From contig JAHIZV010000197.1 of the NCBI GenBank assembly GCA_018814445.1, forward strand, positions 1 to 45,009: DNA of 45,009 nt. Direction: 5' to 3'. Both the position numbers and the translations under genes were made by a program. This DNA is from Verrucomicrobiota bacterium (GTDB taxonomy: Bacteria > Verrucomicrobiota > Kiritimatiellia > JAHIZV01). Below, in pieces: positions 37,216 to 44,997 of the stretch. The notes below the pieces were generated by a model. That model ran no database searches and was not told where the DNA came from. It saw nothing but the letters and a program-made list of their open reading frames with translations. Numbering within the stretch: position 1 is the stretch's first letter; each line of letters opens with the position of its first letter.

Positions 37216-37773
37216 ATGGTACTGATCACTCAAAGTGGACCCGAAACACTTTCTATCGGCGGTGACGCTCCGGATTTCAACCTGCCCGGAACGGACGGCA
37301 AGAACTACAGCCTGGCGAGTTTTGAAGGCAGTAAGGCAGTCGTCATATCCTTCACCTGCAACCATTGTCCGTATGCCGTCGCATATGAGGATCGCTTCAT
37401 ATCGCTCGCGAAGGAATTCGGTCCGAAGGACGTTGCCTTCCTCGCAATCTGCTGCAACGACGCCGAGAATTACCCGCAGGACAACTTCGAGAACATGAAG
37501 AAACATGCCGATCAGGCAGGTTTCAACTTTCCCTATCTGCGCGACGACTCACAAGACGTCGCCAAGGCGTACGGGGCCGTGTGCACCCCCCACCTCTTCC
37601 TGCTCGACGGCGCCCGCAAGCTCGTTTACGAGGGGCGCATTGATGACAATTGGCAGGACCCCGGTAGCGTGAAGTCGCAGGATCTGCGCACCGCGATCGA
37701 GGCTGTGCTGGCCGGCAACCCCGTCACCAACCCTAATACGAATCCGATGGGTTGCAGTATCAAGTGGAAGTAG
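37216..37773 (+). CDS. Thioredoxin-fold redox protein (AhpC/TSA-like, CNHCP motif)
   Basis: The 185-residue protein has the peroxiredoxin/TlpA-like opening [19 protein letters not shown], the redox motif [16 protein letters not shown] (CxxC) at about residue 50, and the cis-Pro region [22 protein letters not shown]. No signal peptide is present, so it should be cytoplasmic. This CNHCP group is widespread and annotated as thioredoxin-family protein; reductase or peroxidase activity is not settled. An extra CC pair (AICCNDA) follows the first strand. ATG 37216 is chosen for its AGGAG 8 nt upstream. It ends 12 nt before the 3' end of the opposing tRNA-Lys gene. Confidence 0.9.
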   Translation: MVLITQSGPETLSIGGDAPDFNLPGTDGKNYSLASFEGSKAVVISFTCNHCPYAVAYEDRFISLAKEFGPKDVAFLAICCNDAENYPQDNFENMKKHADQAGFNFPYLRDDSQDVAKAYGAVCTPHLFLLDGARKLVYEGRIDDNWQDPGSVKSQDLRTAIEAVLAGNPVTNPNTNPMGCSIKWK

Positions 37774-37785
37774 CCGCGCGGAGGA

Positions 37786-37861
<76 letters not shown>

Positions 37862-37876
37862 GACATCAGGGCGAAG

Positions 37877-37905
37877 TTCATACCGGAACGCATCCGCGCT
37901 TTCAA
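37877..37905 (-). promoter_or_regulatory. Predicted promoter of tRNA-Lys(CUU)
   Basis: On the minus strand TTGAAA (37905-37900) and TATGAA (37882-37877) are exactly 17 nt apart, ending 15 nt before the tRNA. Strong box match and position. Confidence 0.6.
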
Positions 37906-37980
37906 CACCCTTTGAAAGAAAAGTTGACGTAAGCGCCCTGCGCCCTCGCTCCTGGACTCACAAGCTATCTGCTTGCAATC

Positions 37981-38032
37981 TTCCAAGGTTTGGAAAATCC
38001 TGCTCTGGAAACTTCCAAGCCTCGGAAGTTTC
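37981..38032 (+). repeat. Two short TTCC-type hairpins before tRNA-Leu
   Basis: TTCCAA-GGT-TTGGAA lies at 37981-37995 and GAAACTTCC-AAGCCTC-GGAAGTTTC (9 bp perfect) at 38008-38032. The second ends 9 nt before tRNA-Leu and is followed by TGTTTGTTT, so it could act as a weak terminator or as a regulatory or repeat element. The similar cores (CTTCCAAG) suggest related units. Confidence 0.6.
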
Positions 38033-38041
38033 TGTTTGTTT

Positions 38042-38126
38042 GGGCGAGTGGTGAAATTGGCAGACACGCAGGATTTAGGATCCTGTGCCGCAAGGCTTGC
38101 GGGTTCGAGTCCCGCCTCGCCCACCA
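38042..38126 (+). tRNA. tRNA-Leu (anticodon UAG)
   Basis: The 85-nt class II tRNA has acceptor GGGCGAG/CTCGCCC, anticodon stem CAGGA/TCCTG with loop TTTAGGA, a long variable arm (TGCCGCAAGGCTTGC), T stem GCGGG/CCCGC, discriminator A and an encoded CCA. Confidence 0.97.
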
Positions 38127-38162
38127 GTCTTCGCTCGGAGCGTCAGCGTAGAGTGAAGACTG
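38125..38162 (+). repeat. Inverted repeat directly after tRNA-Leu
   Basis: CAGTCTTCGCTC (38125-38136) pairs with GAGTGAAGACTG (38151-38162): 12 bp with one G-T wobble and a 14-nt loop. It shares the last two bases of the tRNA and has no T-run after it. It may be a processing or termination hairpin, or a dispersed palindrome. Confidence 0.55.
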
Positions 38163-38232
38163 TCCGACGCAGCTGAAAGCATCCGGGGACGACCGAGCCG
38201 CCCCCCCTACGATCTTCCGATCGGCCCATCTC

Positions 38233-39438
38233 CTACATCGGATACTTCTTCAGCGCCTCAGCTATCGCGTCGCAGACGTAGTCGATGTTTGTCGGAGTGA
38301 TCCCCGCTACATTGATGCGGCCGCCCTTGACGATGTAGATGCTTTTCGTATCCCTCAGGAAGTCGACGTGGCTGTTATTCAATCCGCTGAACGAGAACAT
38401 GCCTTTCTGCCGGGCGATAAACGAGAAGTCAAAGTCTGCCCCGCGATTCCTCAGCGCATCGACAAGGCTCCGCCGCACACCGTTGATGCGGTCACGCATG
38501 TCATCCAGCTCTTTGTGCCAGATCGCCGTGAGATGGTCACTCGACAGCACCGTGGAAACGATCATCCCTCCATGCGCCGGAGGATTAGAGTAGAGTACCC
38601 GAATTGTTTTCTTCACATGGCTGAACGCCGCGTCCGCGGCCGCCGACGTGGACGCAACAAGCGTGAAGGCGCCAACGCGTTCCTTGTAGAGTCCGAAGTT
38701 CTTTGAGAAGGAACTCGCGACGAACATCTCTTCCACTTCCTCCAGGAGAATCCGCAAAGGCTCCGCATCGGTCTCGAGGCCGGAGCCGAATCCCTGGTAG
38801 GCAAAATCGACAAAGGGAATCCATCCCTTTTCCGCCGCTATCCGTGCGATCGACTTCCACTCTTCAGGAGAGGGATCGACACCGGTGGGATTATGGCAGC
38901 ACAGGTGCAGCAGTACGATATCGCCGGCCGGCACGGCCTGGAGATCGCGCTGCATGGCGGCGAAATCCAAACCGCGCGTCTCCGCGTCATAGTAAGAGTA
39001 CACTTTGACACTCAGTCCGGCAGCCGCGAAAACGCCCTTGTGGTTAGCCCATGTCGGGTTACTCACCCAGATAGTCGCACCCGGAAACTGCTCGGCAATG
39101 AAGTCGCCGCCGACACGGATCGCGCCGGTGCCGCCGGGTGTGTGAGCTGTTCTTGCCCTTTTGCCGGTCACGATAGGGTGCTCTCCCCCGACCAGCAGGG
39201 ACTGAACTATGGCCCCATATTCCGGGGAACCGGGGATAGGCAGATATGTTTTGGACTGATCTTCATCAAGCAGGATTCTCTCGGCCGTCTTGACGCACTC
39301 GAGAACGGGCGTCTTGCCACTTTCGTCTTTGTAGACGCCGACACCGAGATTCACCTTGTCAGGATTGTGGTCGGCTTTGAACTCCTCCGTTAAACCTAGA
39401 ATGGCGTCGGGCGGTGCGGGACTCATCTTCTCAAACAT
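38233..39438 (-). CDS. Aspartate/aromatic aminotransferase (class I, PLP)
   Basis: The 401-residue protein is an AspC/TyrB-type transaminase, interconverting aspartate or aromatic amino acids with their 2-oxo acids. It shows VNLGVGVYKDESGKTPVL, YLPIPGSPEYG, the HTPGGTGAIRVGGDFI cofactor region, WVSNPTWANHKGVF, HLCCHNPTGVDPSPEEW, FVDFAYQGFGSGL and the PLP-lysine motif SSFSKNFGLYKERVGAF. Near the end is FSGLN. Substrate choice between Asp and aromatic acids cannot be fixed from motifs alone. AGGAGG lies 6 nt before the ATG and a promoter at 39484-39511. Confidence 0.95.
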   Translation of the reverse strand: MFEKMSPAPPDAILGLTEEFKADHNPDKVNLGVGVYKDESGKTPVLECVKTAERILLDEDQSKTYLPIPGSPEYGAIVQSLLVGGEHPIVTGKRARTAHTPGGTGAIRVGGDFIAEQFPGATIWVSNPTWANHKGVFAAAGLSVKVYSYYDAETRGLDFAAMQRDLQAVPAGDIVLLHLCCHNPTGVDPSPEEWKSIARIAAEKGWIPFVDFAYQGFGSGLETDAEPLRILLEEVEEMFVASSFSKNFGLYKERVGAFTLVASTSAAADAAFSHVKKTIRVLYSNPPAHGGMIVSTVLSSDHLTAIWHKELDDMRDRINGVRRSLVDALRNRGADFDFSFIARQKGMFSFSGLNNSHVDFLRDTKSIYIVKGGRINVAGITPTNIDYVCDAIAEALKKYPM

Positions 39439-39483
39439 TTCAGACCTCCTGATTCCTAGGGATTAGTGTATCGCCGAGGCGGG

Positions 39484-39511
39484 ATATTAAACAGTTTCCA
39501 GAGAGATTCAA
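39484..39511 (-). promoter_or_regulatory. Predicted promoter of the aminotransferase gene
   Basis: On the minus strand, TTGAAT (39511-39506) and TAATAT (39489-39484) are 16 nt apart, about 45 nt before the ATG. Confidence 0.5.
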
Positions 39512-39555
39512 CTGATTTATGAGCATCGCGGCCTGCAGGAATATCGGGTCACCTA

Positions 39556-39584
39556 TTGCCTTGGGCTGCTGAATATGCTAATTC
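39556..39584 (+). promoter_or_regulatory. Possible promoter of the NDP-kinase-like gene
   Basis: TTGCCT (39556-39561) and TAATTC (39579-39584) are 17 nt apart, 29 nt before ATG 39614. Both boxes are imperfect. Confidence 0.4.
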
Positions 39585-39613
39585 CCCCGCGCCAAGTACG
39601 AGGAACCGACAGA

Positions 39614-40651
39614 ATGAATGACAATAGCAATCTTGTGGATGAAATCCTGACTGGCTTGAAGGCCTGTACGAAGAATTCCACGCGCGCACAGCAATGGATA
39701 CGCCCATATTCCGGCGGCTTCGACACAGCATCGCAGCATTTCGTTCTCTTCCTCAAGCCGGAAGTCACGGCCCTTCACTTGAACGTGGATGTCGAGGCTG
39801 TCCTGAAGCTGGTGACCGACGAGTTGACCAGGTGGGAAGTGCAAACCGCCGGCGTCCGCGTCCTTTCCGCGGCCTATTTGCGCGAACATCAGATCATGAA
39901 CAACCACTACGGCGTGATAAACAGCATTTCCCTGAACGGGAGGAAGGCCATAACAGCCGCAGCGGACAACAAGCTTGTCGAACTCTTCAGAATCCAGCTT
40001 GAGCAAGGCGCGGAAGTACTGGGAGGGCACCAGTTCCTCGAACGGTTTCCGGATTTCACTCCCTTCGGTCTGTCCATCCTGTCGGATAACGTCGGAACAA
40101 AGAAACTGGGAGGCGGAACCTACGCACTCCCCGTTTCGATGAATGGCGCCTTCTTCATTGTCCTTAACCCGTTCCACCCGTATCAACTGGAACCCTACAC
40201 CACTGACGGCCGCGCGATTGTTGTTTTCGAATGCGCGTCGGACAGACCATGGTCGGAGTTGCGCCGTAATCTTGCCGGCGCCACGGATCCGTCCGAAGCG
40301 GCGGAAGGCTCAATCCGACAGAAGTTTCTGGACGCAAAGGAAGCCTTGAATCTAGCGGACGTCAGCCAGGGCGCAAACGGGATTCACCTGTCGGCCGGCC
40401 CCCTCGAAGGGATGGTCGAAATACAACGTTTCTTCACCGATCATGAGTCCGGGAAAGTGCTCGGTTACGCGGACACCTGTTTCGGAAGACTGCTCGAAAG
40501 TGATGCGCCGGGGCTTGATCTGCCCCGCACCTTCTCGGCGAATCCCGGTGTATCCGCCGACGGCGATCAGCAGTCCGCTTTTGATCTGACTGAGGAAATG
40601 GATGCTGTCGTAGCAGCTTCTCTTCTCTCTCGCGCCGAGGTTCTCGCATAG
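39614..40651 (+). CDS. Nucleoside diphosphate kinase-like protein with large insertion and C-terminal extension
   Basis: The 345-residue protein keeps the NDP kinase catalytic positions in order. Lys48 lies in FVLFLKPE (as in the family's KPD). Arg218, Thr224 and Arg235 lie in LRRNLAGATDPSEAAEGSIR. Asn255 and His258 lie in NGIHLSAGPLEGMVEIQRFF, where His258 matches the phospho-histidine. Spacings R-T (6), T-R (11) and N-H (3) equal those of ordinary NDK. Between Lys48 and Arg218 it has about 95 residues more than usual, between Arg235 and Asn255 about 10 more, and a tail of about 70 residues follows. Ordinary NDK is about 140-150 residues. It may be an active phosphotransfer enzyme or a derived regulator. 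GAGGAA precedes ATG 39614; an upstream ATG at 39575 is less likely. rsmB follows 18 nt later. Confidence 0.75.
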   Translation: MNDNSNLVDEILTGLKACTKNSTRAQQWIRPYSGGFDTASQHFVLFLKPEVTALHLNVDVEAVLKLVTDELTRWEVQTAGVRVLSAAYLREHQIMNNHYGVINSISLNGRKAITAAADNKLVELFRIQLEQGAEVLGGHQFLERFPDFTPFGLSILSDNVGTKKLGGGTYALPVSMNGAFFIVLNPFHPYQLEPYTTDGRAIVVFECASDRPWSELRRNLAGATDPSEAAEGSIRQKFLDAKEALNLADVSQGANGIHLSAGPLEGMVEIQRFFTDHESGKVLGYADTCFGRLLESDAPGLDLPRTFSANPGVSADGDQQSAFDLTEEMDAVVAASLLSRAEVLA

Positions 40652-40669
40652 AAGGGAGGCCTGCAACCG

Positions 40670-41980
40670 ATGACAACCGCCAACACCATGCCTGAGAAGG
40701 CTGCAATTCGCCTCGCCGAACTGGGTACGGACCTCCTGACTGCCCTGGAGAGAGAGGTGTCCGCCGGCCGTCCGATCGACGCCTTTCTGGCGAATGCCTT
40801 TCGGCAGAACAGACACTTCGGCTCGCGTGATCGTCGTTTCTTCATGCAACTGGCATTTTCATACTTTCGATGGCGGGGCTGGATCGGCCCCGGCGTCATC
40901 GCCAACCCCTCAATCTCGGCCATCGCCGGATATCTGCTTGACGCAGAGAAGGATCACCCCGCCATAGCCGTGCTCGCGCGCGATTGCGGCATGCCCGCGA
41001 CTGAACTTCAGCCATTGGGCCCGATGTCTCTCAACGAGAAGAGCGAAGCGCTGAAGGCCATCCTCGATCTTGATGCCGCGCCCTCCTCTGTTGATCTTGT
41101 TCCTGAATGGACCGCGGACATGCTCCTTCCACAGGAAGGAACTGAGCAATCAGCCGGTCTCCTGAAGTTCATCGAGGCGATTCAGACACGGCCGCCCGTC
41201 TGGCTGAGATCCCGCTCCGGTAAAAACGCGCCGTTCGAGAAGGCGCTTGCGAAACGGGAAATCGAATTCCGGAAGCACGCATTCCTTTCGGATGCCTATG
41301 CCGTCGAGGCCGGGATAAGGGCGGGCGAAATCCAGCGCGAGACGGGATATCTGTTCGAAATCCAGGATCTTTCCTCCCAGGCTGTTGGCCTCGTATGCGC
41401 ACCCGCCAGCGGCGAAAAATGGTGGGACGTCTGCGCCGGTGCCGGCGGCAAGGCTTTGCAACTCGCCGATATCGCGCAAGGCAACTGCCTTGTCACAGCC
41501 ACCGACAGGCGCCCTGCTCCGATCAAAGAACTTCGTTTGCGTGCAAAGCACGCGCAGATCGCGTGTATCCGCCCCAAAGTCGTGGACGTGGTTGCGAAGC
41601 CGAAGTCCGATGAGAAATTCGACGGTGTGCTTGTCGATGCTCCCTGCTCAGGCCTCGGAACCTGGTCGCGACATCCTGATGCCCGCTGGCGGACTTCCCC
41701 GGAACAGATCAAAAGTCACGCCATCTACCAGCGCCGTATTCTTTCGCGAGCCGCCGAGAATGTCCGCGCGGGCGGATCTCTTGTCTACTCCGTCTGTACG
41801 CTCACCACTGCCGAGACCATCGAGACCGTGGCGGGATTCCTTGAAGACCATCCGGCGTTCAGCCTGCAGTCTTTCCCTGATCCTTTGACCGGAAACGCGA
41901 CAGAGGGCACAGCCTGCATATGGCCATGGGAAGGCCCTTCCGGCGGCATGTTTATCGCCAGATTCACCCACGGCGGATAG
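40670..41980 (+). CDS. RsmB/NOL1/NOP2-family rRNA m5C methyltransferase
   Basis: The 436-residue product has an N-terminal NusB-like helical region (about residues 20-80, with FGSRDRRFFMQLAFSYFR) and a C-terminal SAM methyltransferase. SAM motifs are WWDVCAGAGGKALQLAD and VTATDRR. Both catalytic cysteines of m5C RNA methyltransferases are present: DAPCSGLGTWSRHPDARW and YSVCTLTTAE. The family modifies 16S rRNA (RsmB at C967), tRNA or other RNA; which target applies is not certain. GGGAGG lies about 9 nt before ATG 40670. Confidence 0.92.
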   Translation: MTTANTMPEKAAIRLAELGTDLLTALEREVSAGRPIDAFLANAFRQNRHFGSRDRRFFMQLAFSYFRWRGWIGPGVIANPSISAIAGYLLDAEKDHPAIAVLARDCGMPATELQPLGPMSLNEKSEALKAILDLDAAPSSVDLVPEWTADMLLPQEGTEQSAGLLKFIEAIQTRPPVWLRSRSGKNAPFEKALAKREIEFRKHAFLSDAYAVEAGIRAGEIQRETGYLFEIQDLSSQAVGLVCAPASGEKWWDVCAGAGGKALQLADIAQGNCLVTATDRRPAPIKELRLRAKHAQIACIRPKVVDVVAKPKSDEKFDGVLVDAPCSGLGTWSRHPDARWRTSPEQIKSHAIYQRRILSRAAENVRAGGSLVYSVCTLTTAETIETVAGFLEDHPAFSLQSFPDPLTGNATEGTACIWPWEGPSGGMFIARFTHGG

Positions 41981-42022
41981 CTCGCCGACTTGCGATTCCA
42001 GCTTCCTGTGATAATGTGTCGG

Positions 42023-42040
42023 ATCAGCCTGCAGGCTGAT
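42023..42040. repeat. Perfect 18-nt palindrome before cstA
   Basis: ATCAGCCTGCAGGCTGAT reads the same on both strands and lies 18 nt before the cstA start, overlapping the expected leader. It could be an operator, a leader hairpin or a weak terminator of rsmB; there is no T-run. Confidence 0.6.
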
Positions 42041-42058
42041 TCGACGAGAGGGCCCCGT

Positions 42059-43753
42059 ATGATTGCGTCTGTATTTCTTCTGTCGTGTGGCATTCTGATC
42101 GCGGCCTATTTCACCTACGGGCGTTTCCTTGTAACGCGGGTCAAGGGAAGCGAAACGCACACGACGCCTGCTCATAATCTTGAGGACGGCATCGATTTTG
42201 TTCCTACTGCCGACCCTGTCGTGTTCGGACACCATTTCAGTTCGATCGCCGGGGCGGGCCCGATCGTTGGCCCGATCGTCGCAGGACTTGCTTTCGGCTG
42301 GGCTCCGGCCCTGCTCTGGATCGTAATCGGCTCCATTTTCGTCGGAGGCGTTCACGACTACACATCCCTTATGGCCAGCATCCGCCACGGCGGCCGCACC
42401 ATCGGTCAGATCTGCCGGCAGTATCTCAGCCCCGTCACCTACTACATGTTCCTCCTTTTCATCTGGTTCACACTGGTCTACGTGCTCATCGTCTTTCTGG
42501 ATCTCACCGCGACAACTTTTGCTCCCGGCGGCGCGGCTCTCAAGCGCGGCGGAAGTGTCGCGACGGCATCTCTTCTCTACATTCTCATCGCACTTGTTTT
42601 CGGCCTCGCAGTCAACAAACTGCGTCTGAAGCTGCGTATGGCTTCATTCATCTTCGTCCCCCTCGTATTCGTTGCGCTGTGGGTCGGATACAGGCTGCCG
42701 CTCACGGCTGACATGATTCCTGCATTCCTCGGATCATCGAAGAACACGTGGAGCGCCCTTCTCGTCGTGTACTGCTTCGTTGCTTCGATTACCCCCGTCT
42801 GGATTCTTCTGCAGCCGCGGGACTACCTCTCATCCTTCCTCCTGTTCGCGTGCCTTGCAGGCGGTGCGATCGGACTGATTCTTGGAGGAATCGGAGGCAC
42901 CGTGACGCTTTCCTACCCGGCGTTCATCGGATGGTCGGATCCGCACCTTGGATTTATCTTTCCCGCTCTTTTCATAACGATCGCCTGCGGCGCCGTAAGC
43001 GGGTTCCACTCGATAGTCGCTTCGGGAACCACGGCCCGGCAATTGAATACGGAGCATTCCGCGAAGCCCATAGCCTATGGTGGGATGCTGACCGAAGGCG
43101 CTTTGGCAGTCGTTGCCCTGGCGGCGGTCATGATGCTCGCGACGAAACCGCAGGGGCAGTCTCCCGTCGCGACGTTCGCGGGTGGAGTTGGAACCTTTCT
43201 TGCCACCATGAATGTTGATAAGGACTTCGCCACCACTTTCGCGCTTCTCGCAGTCAGTACGTTTCTCCTGACGACTCTGGATACCTGTACCCGGCTGGCT
43301 CGTTTCATCTTCCAGGAACTCTTCGATATCGATGGTTCTGCCGCAAGAATCCTTGCCACCGCGGCCTCACTGGCCATACCCGCGGTCGTCGTGTTCCTGA
43401 GCATTCCCGGTCCGGGCGGGACCACGGTTCCGGCCTGGAAGGCGATCTGGCCCGCGTTTGGAACGACCAACCAACTGCTTGCCGCTCTCGCGCTCCTCGT
43501 CGTCTTTGCCTGGCTTCGCCACACGGGAAGAAAGGCATGGTTTGTCTTCTGGCCCATGGTCTTCATGGTTATTACGACGCTCACTTCTCTCACCCGGCTG
43601 GCCTACGCGAATCTGTTCGGCGGCGGGAGTATTTTCATCGGCGGGTTGAGTGCCGTGCTGGGCCTGCTTGCGGTCGGCGTAGTGATCGACACCACCATCC
43701 ATCTGCGACGATACGCCGCGCCTGCCGCCTCCCCGGCGGTCGATTCCCCCTGA
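42059..43753 (+). CDS. cstA: Carbon starvation protein CstA-family transporter
   Basis: The 564-residue integral membrane protein has about 14-16 hydrophobic helices. CstA motifs are DFVPTADPVVFGHHFSSIAGAGPIVGPIVA near residue 45, GGVHDYTSLMASIRHGGRTIG, LQPRDYLSSFLLF, and SGFHSIVASGTTARQL. CstA and BtsT import pyruvate and possibly peptides upon nutrient limitation. E. coli CstA is about 700 residues; this is the shorter form, without the C-terminal extension. The ATG at 42059 is placed before the first helix, with GAGAGG upstream; the frame's earlier start at 41990 lies in the palindrome leader. The TGA lies in a 13-bp sequence repeated at 43901, at the edge of the MITE-like element. Confidence 0.93.
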   Translation: MIASVFLLSCGILIAAYFTYGRFLVTRVKGSETHTTPAHNLEDGIDFVPTADPVVFGHHFSSIAGAGPIVGPIVAGLAFGWAPALLWIVIGSIFVGGVHDYTSLMASIRHGGRTIGQICRQYLSPVTYYMFLLFIWFTLVYVLIVFLDLTATTFAPGGAALKRGGSVATASLLYILIALVFGLAVNKLRLKLRMASFIFVPLVFVALWVGYRLPLTADMIPAFLGSSKNTWSALLVVYCFVASITPVWILLQPRDYLSSFLLFACLAGGAIGLILGGIGGTVTLSYPAFIGWSDPHLGFIFPALFITIACGAVSGFHSIVASGTTARQLNTEHSAKPIAYGGMLTEGALAVVALAAVMMLATKPQGQSPVATFAGGVGTFLATMNVDKDFATTFALLAVSTFLLTTLDTCTRLARFIFQELFDIDGSAARILATAASLAIPAVVVFLSIPGPGGTTVPAWKAIWPAFGTTNQLLAALALLVVFAWLRHTGRKAWFVFWPMVFMVITTLTSLTRLAYANLFGGGSIFIGGLSAVLGLLAVGVVIDTTIHLRRYAAPAASPAVDSP

Positions 43754-43913
43754 CCCGAATGGCCTGACTTAAGACCAATTTAGGATGCGCCAGGCAGAGA
43801 AATGCACAGCCCTGACGGGCTTGACTACAAACAGTAGTTGAAGTTCGCATCGTTTGTAGTCAATGCCGTAAGCCATGTCGTGGCCTTAAGTCAGCGCCGT
43901 TTCCCCCTGACCC
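43744..43913. mobile_element. Candidate MITE-like element with terminal and nested inverted repeats
   Basis: Outer arms CTGACTTAAGACCA (43764-43777) and TGGCCTTAAGTCAG (43881-43894) pair with one mismatch. Inside, TTGACTACAAAC (43821-43832) pairs perfectly with GTTTGTAGTCAA (43852-43863), and AGCCC-TGAC-GGGCT forms a small hairpin at 43808-43821. The unit is flanked by a 13-bp direct repeat TTCCCCCTGACCC (43744-43756 and 43901-43913), the left copy containing the cstA stop. This layout fits a small non-autonomous element with target duplication, though a 13-bp duplication is long. A structured terminator for cstA is the simpler alternative. No transposase is seen. Confidence 0.5.
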
Positions 43914-43997
43914 CCGCCATTTTGGAGCGATTCGGCTTCGCATCGACCTCCGTATATTGTATTCACTACTTCTCATTAAAAAGCCGGGAGATGAACA

Positions 43998-44969
43998 GTG
44001 GATTACGTTCAAAGAGCACGCGAGATTATCGATATCGAGATTGAGGAACTCAACCGGGTGCGGAATTCTCTGAATTCAGATTTCGCTTCGGCGGTTACCA
44101 TCATCCTGCAGACACTCGAAGACGGGGGGAAGATAGTGGTCACCGGACTGGGAAAGAGCCTGCACATCGGCCAGAAGATTGCGGCGACGTTCAACAGCAC
44201 CGGCACTTCCGCCGCAGTTCTCCATCCTTCAGAAGCCATGCACGGAGATCTGGGAATTCTCGCCGATGACGATGTTCTGCTTGCGCTCAGTTACTCCGGC
44301 GCCTCTGACGAACTGCTGACCCTGCTTCCCGTCATCAAACGCCGGAAAGTCAAAGTGATCTCTATCACCGGCGACGCAGACAGCCCGCTGGCCCGTCACA
44401 GTGACGCAGTCATACCCGTTAAGATTCAACGCGAAGCCTGCCCTTTCAACATGGCGCCCACTGCAAGTACGACAGTGACGCTCGCGGTCGGTGACGCGCT
44501 CGCCATGATTCTGCTGGAAGCGCGAGGATTTAAGAAGGAAGACTACGCAAAGCTTCATCCGGGCGGCGCAATTGGACGAGCCCTTCTTCTGCGCGTGGCG
44601 GACATCATGAGAACCGGCAGCCGGCTCGCCAGCGTCGAAGATTCCGCCAAGGTGCGGGATGCCGTGCTCGCCATGACCAGCGCCCGCGCCGGGGCTCTCG
44701 CGGTCACCAACAGCGATCGCAAGGTGCTCGGCATCTTCACGGACGGTGATCTCCGTCGACACCTCACCGAGTCATCCGACGTTGCGGAACTGCCGATTGT
44801 GCAGGTCATGACGGCTGATCCAATTACTCTGACCGAAGATCATCTCGCCGTCGATGTGCTGACCTTGTTCGAGACACACAGCATAGATGACCTCATCATC
44901 ACGGACGGTGAGGGCCGTCTTGTCGGCATGGTGGATATTCAGGATCTTCCCAAGCTGAAGATTCTGTAG
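43998..44969 (+). CDS. KpsF/GutQ family D-arabinose-5-phosphate isomerase (KdsD-like)
   Basis: This enzyme interconverts ribulose-5-phosphate and arabinose-5-phosphate, the first step toward KDO for lipopolysaccharide. The 323-residue product has a SIS domain (about residues 35-175: VVTGLGKSLHIGQKIAATFNSTGTSA, HPSEAMHGDLGIL, ALSYSGASDELL) and two CBS domains (about 205-323: VADIMRTG, LGIFTDGDLRRHL and VQVMTADPITL). The GTG at 43998 is preferred since GGGAG lies 8 nt upstream. Together with the LpxL-like enzyme it implies an LPS-bearing outer membrane. A following ATG suggests another gene in the same unit. Confidence 0.93.
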   Translation: MDYVQRAREIIDIEIEELNRVRNSLNSDFASAVTIILQTLEDGGKIVVTGLGKSLHIGQKIAATFNSTGTSAAVLHPSEAMHGDLGILADDDVLLALSYSGASDELLTLLPVIKRRKVKVISITGDADSPLARHSDAVIPVKIQREACPFNMAPTASTTVTLAVGDALAMILLEARGFKKEDYAKLHPGGAIGRALLLRVADIMRTGSRLASVEDSAKVRDAVLAMTSARAGALAVTNSDRKVLGIFTDGDLRRHLTESSDVAELPIVQVMTADPITLTEDHLAVDVLTLFETHSIDDLIITDGEGRLVGMVDIQDLPKLKIL

Positions 44970-44997
44970 AACCCGCTTTCAGAGGGCGAGGCTCACA

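Noticed and set aside
41648-42388. Open frame of 246 codons on minus strand across the rsmB/cstA junction
   Set aside because: Antisense to two well-supported genes, charged composition without motifs, and no credible start.
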